Assembly: GCA_902496275.1 (NCBI GenBank)
Contig: CABVAC010000009.1
Coordinates: 1-59,023, forward strand
Origin: an uncultured Collinsella sp.
Lineage (GTDB): Bacteria > Actinomycetota > Coriobacteriia > Coriobacteriales > Coriobacteriaceae
Reading direction: 5' to 3'
Length of the DNA: 59,023 nucleotides
Shown here: piece by piece, positions 32,801 through 39,533 of the stretch
How positions within the stretch are numbered: the first letter of the stretch is position 1
Layout: each line of letters begins with the position of its first letter
Made by a program: the position numbers and the translations under genes
The notes under the pieces: generated by a model
Told to the model about the DNA's origin: nothing
Database searches by the model: none
The model's input: the letters and a program-made list of their open reading frames with translations, nothing else

Positions 32801-34621
32801 ATGTCCGTTGAGGTCATGAGGTCTGTGATCGATGCCGCCGAGGGTCGCGTACCCGTCGACACGCTGTTTATCAATGCGCAGATTGTCGACGTGTACGGTC
32901 AGCGCGTGGCGTCCGGTAGCGTTGCCGTCAAGGACGGCGTAATCGTCGGCGTGCTCTACGACGGTCGCGATGACGCCGCCGGTACCTACGAGGCTGCCGA
33001 GGTTATCGACTGCCAGGGCCGCTATCTCGCCCCCGGTTTTATTGACGGACATCTGCATATCGAGTCTTCGAACATCCGCCCCGCCGAGTATGCGCGCATG
33101 GCCGCGACGCGCGGTACCACCACCGCCATTGCCGACAGCCACGAGATCGCCAACGTTTCCGGCTTGGACGGCTTACGCTTTATGATCGAGGACGGCCGAC
33201 GCGCACCCATCTCCATCAAGTATATGATGCCCTCGTGCGTACCGGCCCTACCCGATGAACAGGCCGGTGCCGTGATCACCGCCGCCGATATGCAGGCGTT
33301 TTTTGCCGAGCATCCGGGTGATGTCTTTGGCTTGGGCGAGATGATGAACTTGCCGGGCGTCTTTATGGCCGATCCTGAGACCTGCGCCCGCATCGACGCT
33401 GCCAACCAGACGCCGTCCAAGCAAGTCGACGGCCATGCGCCACTTGTTGCCGGTAAGGACCTCAACGCCTATGCCGCGGCGGGTATTATCGCCGACCACG
33501 AGTCGACGATTCCCGAGGAGGCGCTCGACAAGCTGTCTCGCGGCATGTATGTCATGCTGCGCGAGGGCACCTGCAGCCATGACCTGGCCAACCTGTCGCC
33601 GATGCTGCTGGAAAACCCCGCCCGTGCCCGCCGCTGCTGCTTTGCGACCGACGACCGCGCTCCCTCCGACGCGCTTTCGACCGGCATGATCGACAATGCC
33701 TGCCGCGTGGCGATTGAGGCCGGTATCGACCCCGTGGTCGCTATCTCTATGGCGTCCCTCTCCACGGCCGAGGCGTTTGGCCTGGATTACGGCTGCCGCG
33801 ACCCGCACGAGCTACGCGGTGCGATTGCCCCGGGCAAGCGTGCCGACCTGCTGGTGCTCAATGACTTGACGTTTGCCACGGCTCCGCATCGCGTATATGC
33901 CGCCGGTGCTCTGGTGGCACAGGACGGCACCTTTGTGGGCAAGATCGCACCCGAGATGGCCGAGGTTGCGGCCCTTGCCGATGAGCTGCGCACCTCCGTT
34001 AAGCTGCCGAAGCTTTCGCTCGACGTGTTCGACTATGCCTTTAAGCCAGGCGAGGCCGTGATTGACGTGGTGCCGGGTAAGGCCATCACGGGTATGGCTC
34101 GCCCCGAGACCGACGAGGACTTGCGCCGCATTATGTTGATCGAGCGCCACGGCCGCGGCGTGTCGCTGCAGGCCGAGGGCGCCGACGGCGACGGCCCCGC
34201 TGGACTGGGCCTGGTCGGCAAGCATATCGGTCGCGGCTGGGTGCGCGGCTTCACCATCACCGGCGGCGCCATTGCCTCCACGATCGGTCATGACTCGCAC
34301 AACGTGTGCGTGGTGGGCGACAACGCGGCCGATATGATGGCTGCCGTCGAGGCTGTTGGCCAGGGCGGCCACGTGCTGGTGCGCAACGGTGAGGTCGTGG
34401 CGCGTATTCCGCTGGCGCTCGGTGGCCTGATGAGCGAGGGCACGGCCGAGGACGTTGCCGCGCAGCACGACGACTTTATGGTTAAGGCACGCGCCATGGG
34501 TATTGAGCCGCCGCTCGACCCCATCATGGGCATCATCTTCCTGCCCCTACCGGTCATCCCGACGCTCCGCATTCGCCCCGAGGGCATGTTCGACGCCACG
34601 ACCTTCACCTACGCCGACTAG
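32801..34621 (+). CDS. ade: Adenine deaminase
   Basis: A 606-residue amidohydrolase that converts adenine to hypoxanthine and ammonia. APGFIDGHLHIESSN (about residue 78) carries the metal-binding histidines, IADSHEIANVSG and ADHESTIPEEA follow the AdeC pattern, and CCFATDDRAPSD the distal Asp. The C-terminal third holds TIGHDSHNVCVVG, typical of bacterial adenine deaminase. The ATG at 32801 follows AGAAGGAG; in-frame sequence before it overlaps repeat DNA and is not coding. It could feed hypoxanthine to the purine-degrading pathway suggested by ygeX-xdhC. Confidence 0.93.
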   Translation: MSVEVMRSVIDAAEGRVPVDTLFINAQIVDVYGQRVASGSVAVKDGVIVGVLYDGRDDAAGTYEAAEVIDCQGRYLAPGFIDGHLHIESSNIRPAEYARMAATRGTTTAIADSHEIANVSGLDGLRFMIEDGRRAPISIKYMMPSCVPALPDEQAGAVITAADMQAFFAEHPGDVFGLGEMMNLPGVFMADPETCARIDAANQTPSKQVDGHAPLVAGKDLNAYAAAGIIADHESTIPEEALDKLSRGMYVMLREGTCSHDLANLSPMLLENPARARRCCFATDDRAPSDALSTGMIDNACRVAIEAGIDPVVAISMASLSTAEAFGLDYGCRDPHELRGAIAPGKRADLLVLNDLTFATAPHRVYAAGALVAQDGTFVGKIAPEMAEVAALADELRTSVKLPKLSLDVFDYAFKPGEAVIDVVPGKAITGMARPETDEDLRRIMLIERHGRGVSLQAEGADGDGPAGLGLVGKHIGRGWVRGFTITGGAIASTIGHDSHNVCVVGDNAADMMAAVEAVGQGGHVLVRNGEVVARIPLALGGLMSEGTAEDVAAQHDDFMVKARAMGIEPPLDPIMGIIFLPLPVIPTLRIRPEGMFDATTFTYAD

Positions 34622-34760
34622 TTATCGGGGATGTTCTTCAACGATTAGTCGTCGGGGACACTCTTTGACGTGTCGCCTGACGCCGCGACCATGAGGCCTC
34701 TGGCATGTGTGAGCTATTTGCTAGGTCCTTGTAACGTTTGCGCCCGCGGAGTCTTATCTG

Positions 34761-34825
34761 AGCTCCCTTTGGGTACGTTGGAATCGGATATACGTCCGAT
34801 TCCATCAAGCCCGAAGGGAGCTTTT
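34761..34825 (+). promoter_or_regulatory. Leader hairpin overlapping the ribosome site of the HAD gene
   Basis: AGCTCCCTTTGGG and CCCGAAGGGAGCT form a 13-bp stem (one G-T pair), a symmetric 6/6 internal loop (TACGTT/ATCAAG), an inner 9-bp stem GGAATCGGA/TCCGATTCC and a TATACG loop. TTTTCT and the ATG at 34828 follow at once. The GAAGGGAG that would serve as ribosome site lies in the 3' arm. So it can act as terminator of ade, as a translation switch, or both. Confidence 0.65.
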
Positions 34826-34827
34826 CT

Positions 34828-35622
34828 ATGTTTAAACTGATTGCATCCGATATGGACGGCACGTTGCTTGACGAAAACGGCCAGGTGCCTCCCGAGACCT
34901 ACGAACTGATTCTGGCGCTATGCGATCACGGCGTGCATTTTGCCGCATCGTCAGGTCGTCGCTACGATCGCCTGTGCGAGTTCTTTGCGCCCGTTCGCGA
35001 CAAGATGGACTTTGTCGCCGCTAACGGCGCCCAAGTCTACGCCGACGGTAAGATGGTAGACCGTGAGGTGTATTCGCACCTGGCGATTCGAAGGCTCGCC
35101 CAAGCCGTCAGGACGTTCCCCAATCTGCATCTTGCGCTCTTTGACCGAACCAAGTCCTTCCTGCTCGATGACGAGTGCAAGTTCGTGCGTGAGGTCGATA
35201 AGGACCTTCCCAATGCCGAGCGCATTTGGGAGCTGCCCGATCCCAGCGTAAATATCATCAAGGCGAGTATCTTTTGCGATGACTGTGCCGTTATGGACAG
35301 TGCCTACGTACTGCAGCGCGAGCTTGGCCAGCTCTTTACCTTTGCGCCTTCTGGAAACGCATGGATCGATGCCATGCAGCCCGGTGTGTCGAAAGCCTCG
35401 GGAATCGAGCAGCTCATGGAGCACTATGGCGTCGAACGCGACGAGGTCATGGCGTTTGGCGACTCGATGAACGACTACGAGATCATTCGCTTTGTCGGCA
35501 CGGGCTGCGCGATGGAAAACGCGCGCCCCGCGCTCAAGGCGGTGGCCGATCGCGTGGTTGGTTGTAACCGCGACCACGCCGTCCAGCAGGAGCTCCGTCG
35601 CGTGCTGGAGAGTCTCGCTTAA
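34828..35622 (+). CDS. Cof-type HAD-superfamily phosphatase
   Basis: A 264-residue protein with HAD motif I in SDMDGTLLDENG (about residue 8), motif II in AASSGRRYDRL, the lysine in VSKASGIEQLM and motif IV in GDSMNDYEII. The C2-type cap places it in the Cof/YbiV group, which dephosphorylates sugar phosphates, nucleotides or PLP. Substrate unknown. Its ribosome site lies inside a hairpin. Confidence 0.88.
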   Translation: MFKLIASDMDGTLLDENGQVPPETYELILALCDHGVHFAASSGRRYDRLCEFFAPVRDKMDFVAANGAQVYADGKMVDREVYSHLAIRRLAQAVRTFPNLHLALFDRTKSFLLDDECKFVREVDKDLPNAERIWELPDPSVNIIKASIFCDDCAVMDSAYVLQRELGQLFTFAPSGNAWIDAMQPGVSKASGIEQLMEHYGVERDEVMAFGDSMNDYEIIRFVGTGCAMENARPALKAVADRVVGCNRDHAVQQELRRVLESLA

Positions 35623-35631
35623 TTCGGCAGA

Positions 35632-35735
35632 TGGGGACGTTCCTTTTCTGTCGACAGGGGGGGGGCAGTCCTTGCAGCTTTTTCGCGAAGACTGTCCCCA
35701 ACGACTAGTCGTTTAAGAACGTCCCCAATGACTAG
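35632..35735. repeat. Nested GGGAC-core palindrome cluster
   Basis: GGGGACGTTC (35632-35641) pairs with GAACGTCCCC (35718-35727). Inside it GGGGGCAGTC pairs with GACTGTCCCC, and AACGACTAGTCGTT (35701-35714) is a perfect palindrome. Related bases, AACGATTAGTCGTCGGGGA, occur at 34640-34658 after ade. The cluster fills the gap between two convergent HAD genes. Confidence 0.55.
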
Positions 35736-35742
35736 CCGATGA

Positions 35743-36585
35743 CTAGGCGAGGGCGGCCATGATGGTGCGGGCGACGCCGTCGTGGTCGTTATCGAACACG
35801 GTGATGGCGTCGGCGGCCTCGCGGTCTTCGGGCTCGCCGTTGATCATTGCCGTGCCGTGGCCCGCCGCCTGCAGCATGGGGATGTCGTTGATGTTGTCGC
35901 CAAAGGCCCAGGCGTTGGCAAGGGGCTCGCCCAGATGCTCGCATAGCCACGTGAGGGCCGTTCCCTTGGTGGCACCCTCGCCCATAACCTCGATATTCAT
36001 GGCGTACGAACGCGTGACCTCGATCCCGCCGAGTGTATCGAGCTCCGCCGTGATGGCGTCGCGGTCGGCCGGATCGTGCCAGTACATAGCGATGCGTTCG
36101 AGCACCTCGACTTCGTCGATTTTGCTGTCGATATCCAAGTCGATCGGCGTTCGTGTGCGCTTGAGCGAAGCTGCGATGTGGGGGTCGCCGCCGCAGAACT
36201 CATCCAGGCGCGTGTAGAGCGAGCGGGGGAGGAAGCACTGCCCGTCCGCGAAGATATCGAAGGTCACATCGTGGTCGGCGGCGATGCGGCGGATGCGATG
36301 GGCAATGCCGCAATCGAGCGGTCGGCTCAAAATGCGCGTAGCACGTGAGGTGTCGGTGGGCGTACCGTCGTCGAGCTGCCAGACGCTGGCACCATTGGCG
36401 CAGACCGCGTAGTGCACGGCAGGATGGGCGAGGATGGGCTCAAAGATGCCCGACAGCGGGCGTCCCGTGCAGGGCACAAACTCAATACCGCGGCGCGCAA
36501 GCTCGTCGAGCATCGCCCAGGTGGCGTCGCTCATCTGCTTATCACTCGTCAGCAGCGTTCCATCCATATCGGAAAACACAATCAT
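35743..36585 (-). CDS. Cof-type HAD-superfamily phosphatase
   Basis: A 280-residue protein with FSDMDGTLLTSDKQ (motif I), VPCTGRPLSGIFEP (motif II), the lysine in GATKGTALTWL and AFGDNINDIPML (motif IV). It has the same general class as the protein at 34828 but is clearly diverged, so this is not a recent duplicate. GAAAGGG precedes the ATG on the minus strand. Substrate unknown. Confidence 0.88.
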   Translation of the reverse strand: MIVFSDMDGTLLTSDKQMSDATWAMLDELARRGIEFVPCTGRPLSGIFEPILAHPAVHYAVCANGASVWQLDDGTPTDTSRATRILSRPLDCGIAHRIRRIAADHDVTFDIFADGQCFLPRSLYTRLDEFCGGDPHIAASLKRTRTPIDLDIDSKIDEVEVLERIAMYWHDPADRDAITAELDTLGGIEVTRSYAMNIEVMGEGATKGTALTWLCEHLGEPLANAWAFGDNINDIPMLQAAGHGTAMINGEPEDREAADAITVFDNDHDGVARTIMAALA

Positions 36586-36610
36586 TTGATGAAGCCCTTT
36601 CTACTGGCAT

Positions 36611-36650
36611 AAAAAGCGTGGCCGAGGGCGATGATGCCCTGGCCACGCTC
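36611..36650 (-). terminator. Terminator of the citrate synthase gene
   Basis: On the minus strand AGCGTGGCC and GGCCACGCT, with an inner AGGGC/GCCCT, are followed by TTTTT. It lies 22 bases after the citrate synthase stop and before the HAD gene. Confidence 0.85.
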
Positions 36651-36672
36651 GGGTTCTATAACGGTCCGCGTC

Positions 36673-38091
36673 CTAGCGGTCGGCGAGCGGCTTGTACTCC
36701 AGCGGCTCGATCACCGGACGATAGGCGGGGCGGATGATACGGTGCGCGCAGAAGAGCTCTTCCATGCGGTGCGCCGACCAGCCGGCCATGCGGGCGACGG
36801 CGAATAGCGGCGTAAAAAGCGTCTCGGGCACGCCGAGCATCTTGTAGATAAAGCCTGTGTACAGGTCGATGTTGGCGCAGATGGGCTTGGTCATGCCGTG
36901 GTCGCGCATCACCTGCGGTGCCAGGCGCTCAATGCGCTCGATGAGCGCGAACTCATCGCCCAGGTCTTTCTTGGCGGCAAGTGTGCGCGCGTAACGGCGG
37001 CACACCTCGGCACGCGGGTCGCTCAGCGTGTAGACGGCGTGGCCCATACCGTAGATGAGACCCGTGCCGTCGAAGGCCTGCTTGTCGAGAATCTTGCCCA
37101 GGTAGGCTGCGACCTCGTCCTCGTCCTCCCAATTGGAGACGTGCGCACGGATGTCCTCGTGCATGGACACGACCTTGGCGTTGGCGCCGCCGTGGCGCGG
37201 GCCCTTGAGCGAGCCGATAGCCGCGGCGTAGGCGGAATACGGGTCGGTGGCCGAGGAGGACAGCACGCGGCAAGCAAACGTGGAGTTGTTGCCGCCACCG
37301 TGCTCGGCATGCAGCATGAGCATCACGTCGAGCAGCATGGCTTCGTCGCGGGTGAATGCCATGCCGCCGCGCAACACCTGCAGGATAGTCTCGGCGGTGG
37401 AGAGGCCGGGTGTGGGGTGCGGTACATGAACCTCGGAGCCGCGGCGCTTGGCGACCGAGGCCATATGCGCGAAGGCGGCGATGCGGGGGAGACGGGCGAG
37501 CATGGAGATGGCCACGTCGATCTCGTGCTCGGGTGTAATGGCGTCGGGCTCGGCATCGAAGGCGTAGAGCAGCAGCACGGCGCGCTGAAGCACATTCATG
37601 ATGCTCGACGACACCGTGGTCATGGGGAACTCGCGGACGTATTCGTCGCTCAGGTGCCTAAAAGCACCCAGGCGTCCGCAAAAACCGTCAAGCTCTTCCT
37701 TGGTGGGCAGGGAGCCCGTGATGAGCAGATAGGCGACTTCTTCGTAGCCGTAGCGGTTCTCGGCCTGGGCGTTGTTGACCAGATCCTCGATGCTGTAGCC
37801 ACGAAGCGTGAGTTTGCCCTGATCGGGCACGACCTTACCGTCGACCTTGTTGTAGCCATGTACGTCCGAGATGCGAGTGAGGCCCGCGACCACGCCCGAG
37901 CCGTCTGCATTGCGCAGGCCGCGCTTGACGTTGTGCTTTACGAAAAGGCCCTCGTCGTACGGGGCGGTCGGCAGGCCGTGGTAGAGGTTTTCGCTTTCGG
38001 GCGAAATCTGACGGCTCGCCTCGTAATCCAGAACCAGGCGGCTCAGGTGGTCGTCGAAGCGATAGTAGATTTTCTTGGCGTCGTAGGCCAT
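36673..38091 (-). CDS. gltA: Citrate synthase
   Basis: A 472-residue enzyme joining acetyl-CoA and oxaloacetate. Active-site regions are visible: LHAEHGGGNNSTF (first His, about residue 262), GPRHGGANAKV, GMGHAVYTLSDPRAEV (second His) and NIDLYTGFIYKMLG. The N-terminal 60 residues are longer than in the shortest bacterial forms, giving the length of the type found in anaerobic Gram-positives. It is downstream of the ACT-domain gene by 77 bases and probably co-transcribed. In an anaerobe it would serve glutamate synthesis. Confidence 0.92.
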   Translation of the reverse strand: MAYDAKKIYYRFDDHLSRLVLDYEASRQISPESENLYHGLPTAPYDEGLFVKHNVKRGLRNADGSGVVAGLTRISDVHGYNKVDGKVVPDQGKLTLRGYSIEDLVNNAQAENRYGYEEVAYLLITGSLPTKEELDGFCGRLGAFRHLSDEYVREFPMTTVSSSIMNVLQRAVLLLYAFDAEPDAITPEHEIDVAISMLARLPRIAAFAHMASVAKRRGSEVHVPHPTPGLSTAETILQVLRGGMAFTRDEAMLLDVMLMLHAEHGGGNNSTFACRVLSSSATDPYSAYAAAIGSLKGPRHGGANAKVVSMHEDIRAHVSNWEDEDEVAAYLGKILDKQAFDGTGLIYGMGHAVYTLSDPRAEVCRRYARTLAAKKDLGDEFALIERIERLAPQVMRDHGMTKPICANIDLYTGFIYKMLGVPETLFTPLFAVARMAGWSAHRMEELFCAHRIIRPAYRPVIEPLEYKPLADR

Positions 38092-38168
38092 GCGCGCTCC
38101 TCTCCGGTTCGCTTTGGGGCTGCGCGCTTGGACGATATGACGTCAAGCTGCCCCGAGCGGCTCGTTCG

Positions 38169-38456
38169 CTACAGGCGGTACATAAAGTTGAAGACGTCCT
38201 CGCGCTGGATGGACACGTTGACGCCCGAAAGCTCGCCGGCCTCGGCCAGCGCCTTCTGCAGCTCGGCGAAGTCGAGCTTGGACTCGGCGGTGTCGGCCAG
38301 CATGGTCATGGTGAAGATGTCCTCGATAATGGACTGCGTGATGTCGCGGATGTCGACGTTGGCCTCGCCCAGGACACGGGTGACGCCGGCGACGATGCCG
38401 GGGCGGTTCTTGCCAAGGACGGTGATGACGATACGGGAGGACGAGATCTCGGCCAT
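38169..38456 (-). CDS. ACT-domain protein (UPF0237 family)
   Basis: A 95-residue protein that is a single ACT domain: RIVITVLGKNRPGIVAGVTR at the start, then VDIRDITQSIIEDIFTMTML. Such short proteins are related to the regulatory part of GcvR and probably bind an amino acid. AAAGGG precedes the ATG. A minus-strand TACAAT at 38518-38523 may be its -10 but no convincing -35 is seen. Confidence 0.88.
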   Translation of the reverse strand: MAEISSSRIVITVLGKNRPGIVAGVTRVLGEANVDIRDITQSIIEDIFTMTMLADTAESKLDFAELQKALAEAGELSGVNVSIQREDVFNFMYRL

Positions 38457-38648
38457 GGGAAACCCTTTCGCGTGGTTGCGGCGCGCGCGGGCGCTCCGCT
38501 ACGGTACAGTGCTCATCATTGTACCTGTCTGGCGCCAAAAGGGGTGTGCTTACTGCGGCGTTACACGTCTGCAACATGGGAGAAGGGGCAACAGGGTGCG
38601 TGTCCGCTGCGGTTGGCCACGCCGTGTTGCACAAAGACCGTGAACCTT

Positions 38649-38677
38649 TTGTGGGACGCGCGGCGCTGTGGTACCAT
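38649..38677 (+). promoter_or_regulatory. Promoter of rpmE
   Basis: TTGTGG and TACCAT are spaced by 17 bases; the start point would fall about eight bases before the leader hairpin. The region 38457-38648 before it holds only possible divergent promoter signals. Confidence 0.6.
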
Positions 38678-38690
38678 AGCCGAGTTTGTT

Positions 38691-38754
38691 GTCTTGGTCG
38701 GAAACCAAGACGCCTTATGCGCTGATCGGTAACCAGCGCCTGACCAATAAGGAG
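38691..38754 (+). promoter_or_regulatory. L31 ribosomal-protein leader RNA
   Basis: GTCTTGGT/ACCAAGAC closes a CGGAA loop (38691-38711). A second hairpin starts at CCTTAT (38713-38718), which pairs with ATAAGG (38747-38752), and encloses GCGCTG/CAGCGC. The ATAAGG arm includes most of the AAGGAG ribosome site of rpmE, so folding would block translation. Autoregulatory rpmE leaders are known in several phyla, and from memory one class was described in Coriobacteria; a covariance search would confirm. Confidence 0.7.
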
Positions 38755-38761
38755 TCCTACC

Positions 38762-39187
38762 ATGAAGCAGGGTATCCATCCCCAGTATGTCGAGTGCACG
38801 GTGACGTGCTCCTGCGGCAACACCTTCAAGACGCACGCTACCGTGTCCGAGATGAAGGTCGAGCTTTGCAACGAGTGCCACCCGTTCTACACCGGCCAGC
38901 AGAAGTTCGTCGACACCGGTGGACGCGTCCAGCGCTTCGCCGACAAGTTCGGTGGCGCCGCTGCCGCCCAGCTCAAGAAGGCCGAGGAGGCCAAGGCTGC
39001 CAAGGCTGCCAAGGCTGCTGAGGCCGAGGCCGCTCGCAAGGCCGCCGCTGAGGCTAAGGCTGCCGAGAAGGCCAAGCGTGCTGCTAAGTTTGCCGAGGAG
39101 GCTGCCAAGCAGGCCGCCGAGGCTCCCGCAGAGGCTCCCGTCGAGGAGGCCGCTGCCGAGGCCGAGACCACCGAGGCTGCTGAGTAA
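38762..39187 (+). CDS. rpmE: Ribosomal protein bL31 with long Ala/Lys/Glu tail
   Basis: Residues 1-67 are a normal L31 (MKQGIHPQYVECTVTCSCGN, then ELCNECHPFYTGQQKFVDT) with the zinc-type cysteines Cys16, Cys18 and CNEC. About 75 more residues follow, rich in Ala, Lys and Glu, forming a predicted highly charged helix and ending in EAAE. That doubles the usual length. The tail has the character of the one on L17 in this genome. Confidence 0.94.
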   Translation: MKQGIHPQYVECTVTCSCGNTFKTHATVSEMKVELCNECHPFYTGQQKFVDTGGRVQRFADKFGGAAAAQLKKAEEAKAAKAAKAAEAEAARKAAAEAKAAEKAKRAAKFAEEAAKQAAEAPAEAPVEEAAAEAETTEAAE

Positions 39188-39220
39188 ATAGCTCGCCGAG
39201 GAATCGCTCGCATTCATGGC

Positions 39221-39257
39221 AAAAGGGCCGTGCATCCGTTTGGGTGCGCGGCCCTTT
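39221..39257 (+). terminator. Terminator after rpmE
   Basis: AAAAGGGCCG and CGGCCCTTTT form a 10-bp stem around a loop that itself carries GCATCCGTTTGGGTGC pairing; CTTTTT follows. The loop sequence recurs in the terminator at 43614. Confidence 0.88.
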
Positions 39258-39265
39258 TCTTTTTA

Positions 39266-39332
39266 TTGGTGCAGGCTAACCCGTTCCCATTGCACCAGAT
39301 TGGTGCGAAGGGGACGGGTTGGTTTGCACCAA
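39266..39332. repeat. 67-bp nested palindrome (TTGGTGCA type)
   Basis: Outer arms TTGGTGCA/TGCACCAA, middle arms ACCCGTTCCC/GGGGACGGGT and inner arms TGCACCA/TGGTGCG are separated by small internal loops. Its total length equals that of the 67-bp family at 10915 although the sequence differs. The left half recurs at 32645. The gap 39188-39533 holds this, the next repeat, the rpmE terminator and a secA promoter. Confidence 0.6.
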
Positions 39333-39360
39333 ATGGCAGAGTGACGGCGTTTTCCCAGAT

Positions 39361-39398
39361 AAAACCTGCCAAAATAAACCAGTCCCTTTTTGGCAGGT
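39361..39398. repeat. GGGAC-core palindrome (AAAACCTGCC type), copy 1
   Basis: AAAACCTGCCAAAA and TTTTTGGCAGGT form imperfect arms around TAAACCAGTCCC. A second copy with two changed bases lies at 51548. Confidence 0.6.
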
Positions 39399-39415
39399 CG
39401 GTCGGGTCGTAGTTA

Positions 39416-39445
39416 TTACGTGGCGGTCGAGGTCGACCGTATAGG
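39416..39445 (+). promoter_or_regulatory. Possible secA promoter
   Basis: TTACGT and TATAGG are spaced by 18 bases, with the palindrome GGTCGACC in the spacer. A second -10-like TACAAT lies at 39467 without a partner. Confidence 0.35.
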
Positions 39446-39533
39446 CCGCGCCTTGTTTGGCTAAAGTACAATCATCTGTGTTTAACTCGCCCGCAGCTGC
39501 ACGGCGTGGGCGATGGCCAAAAAGGAAAACCAC

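Noticed and set aside
36898..38643. Plus-strand frame of about 580 codons over citrate synthase
   Set aside because: It runs antisense to the clearly recognised citrate synthase and ACT genes and across their spacers.
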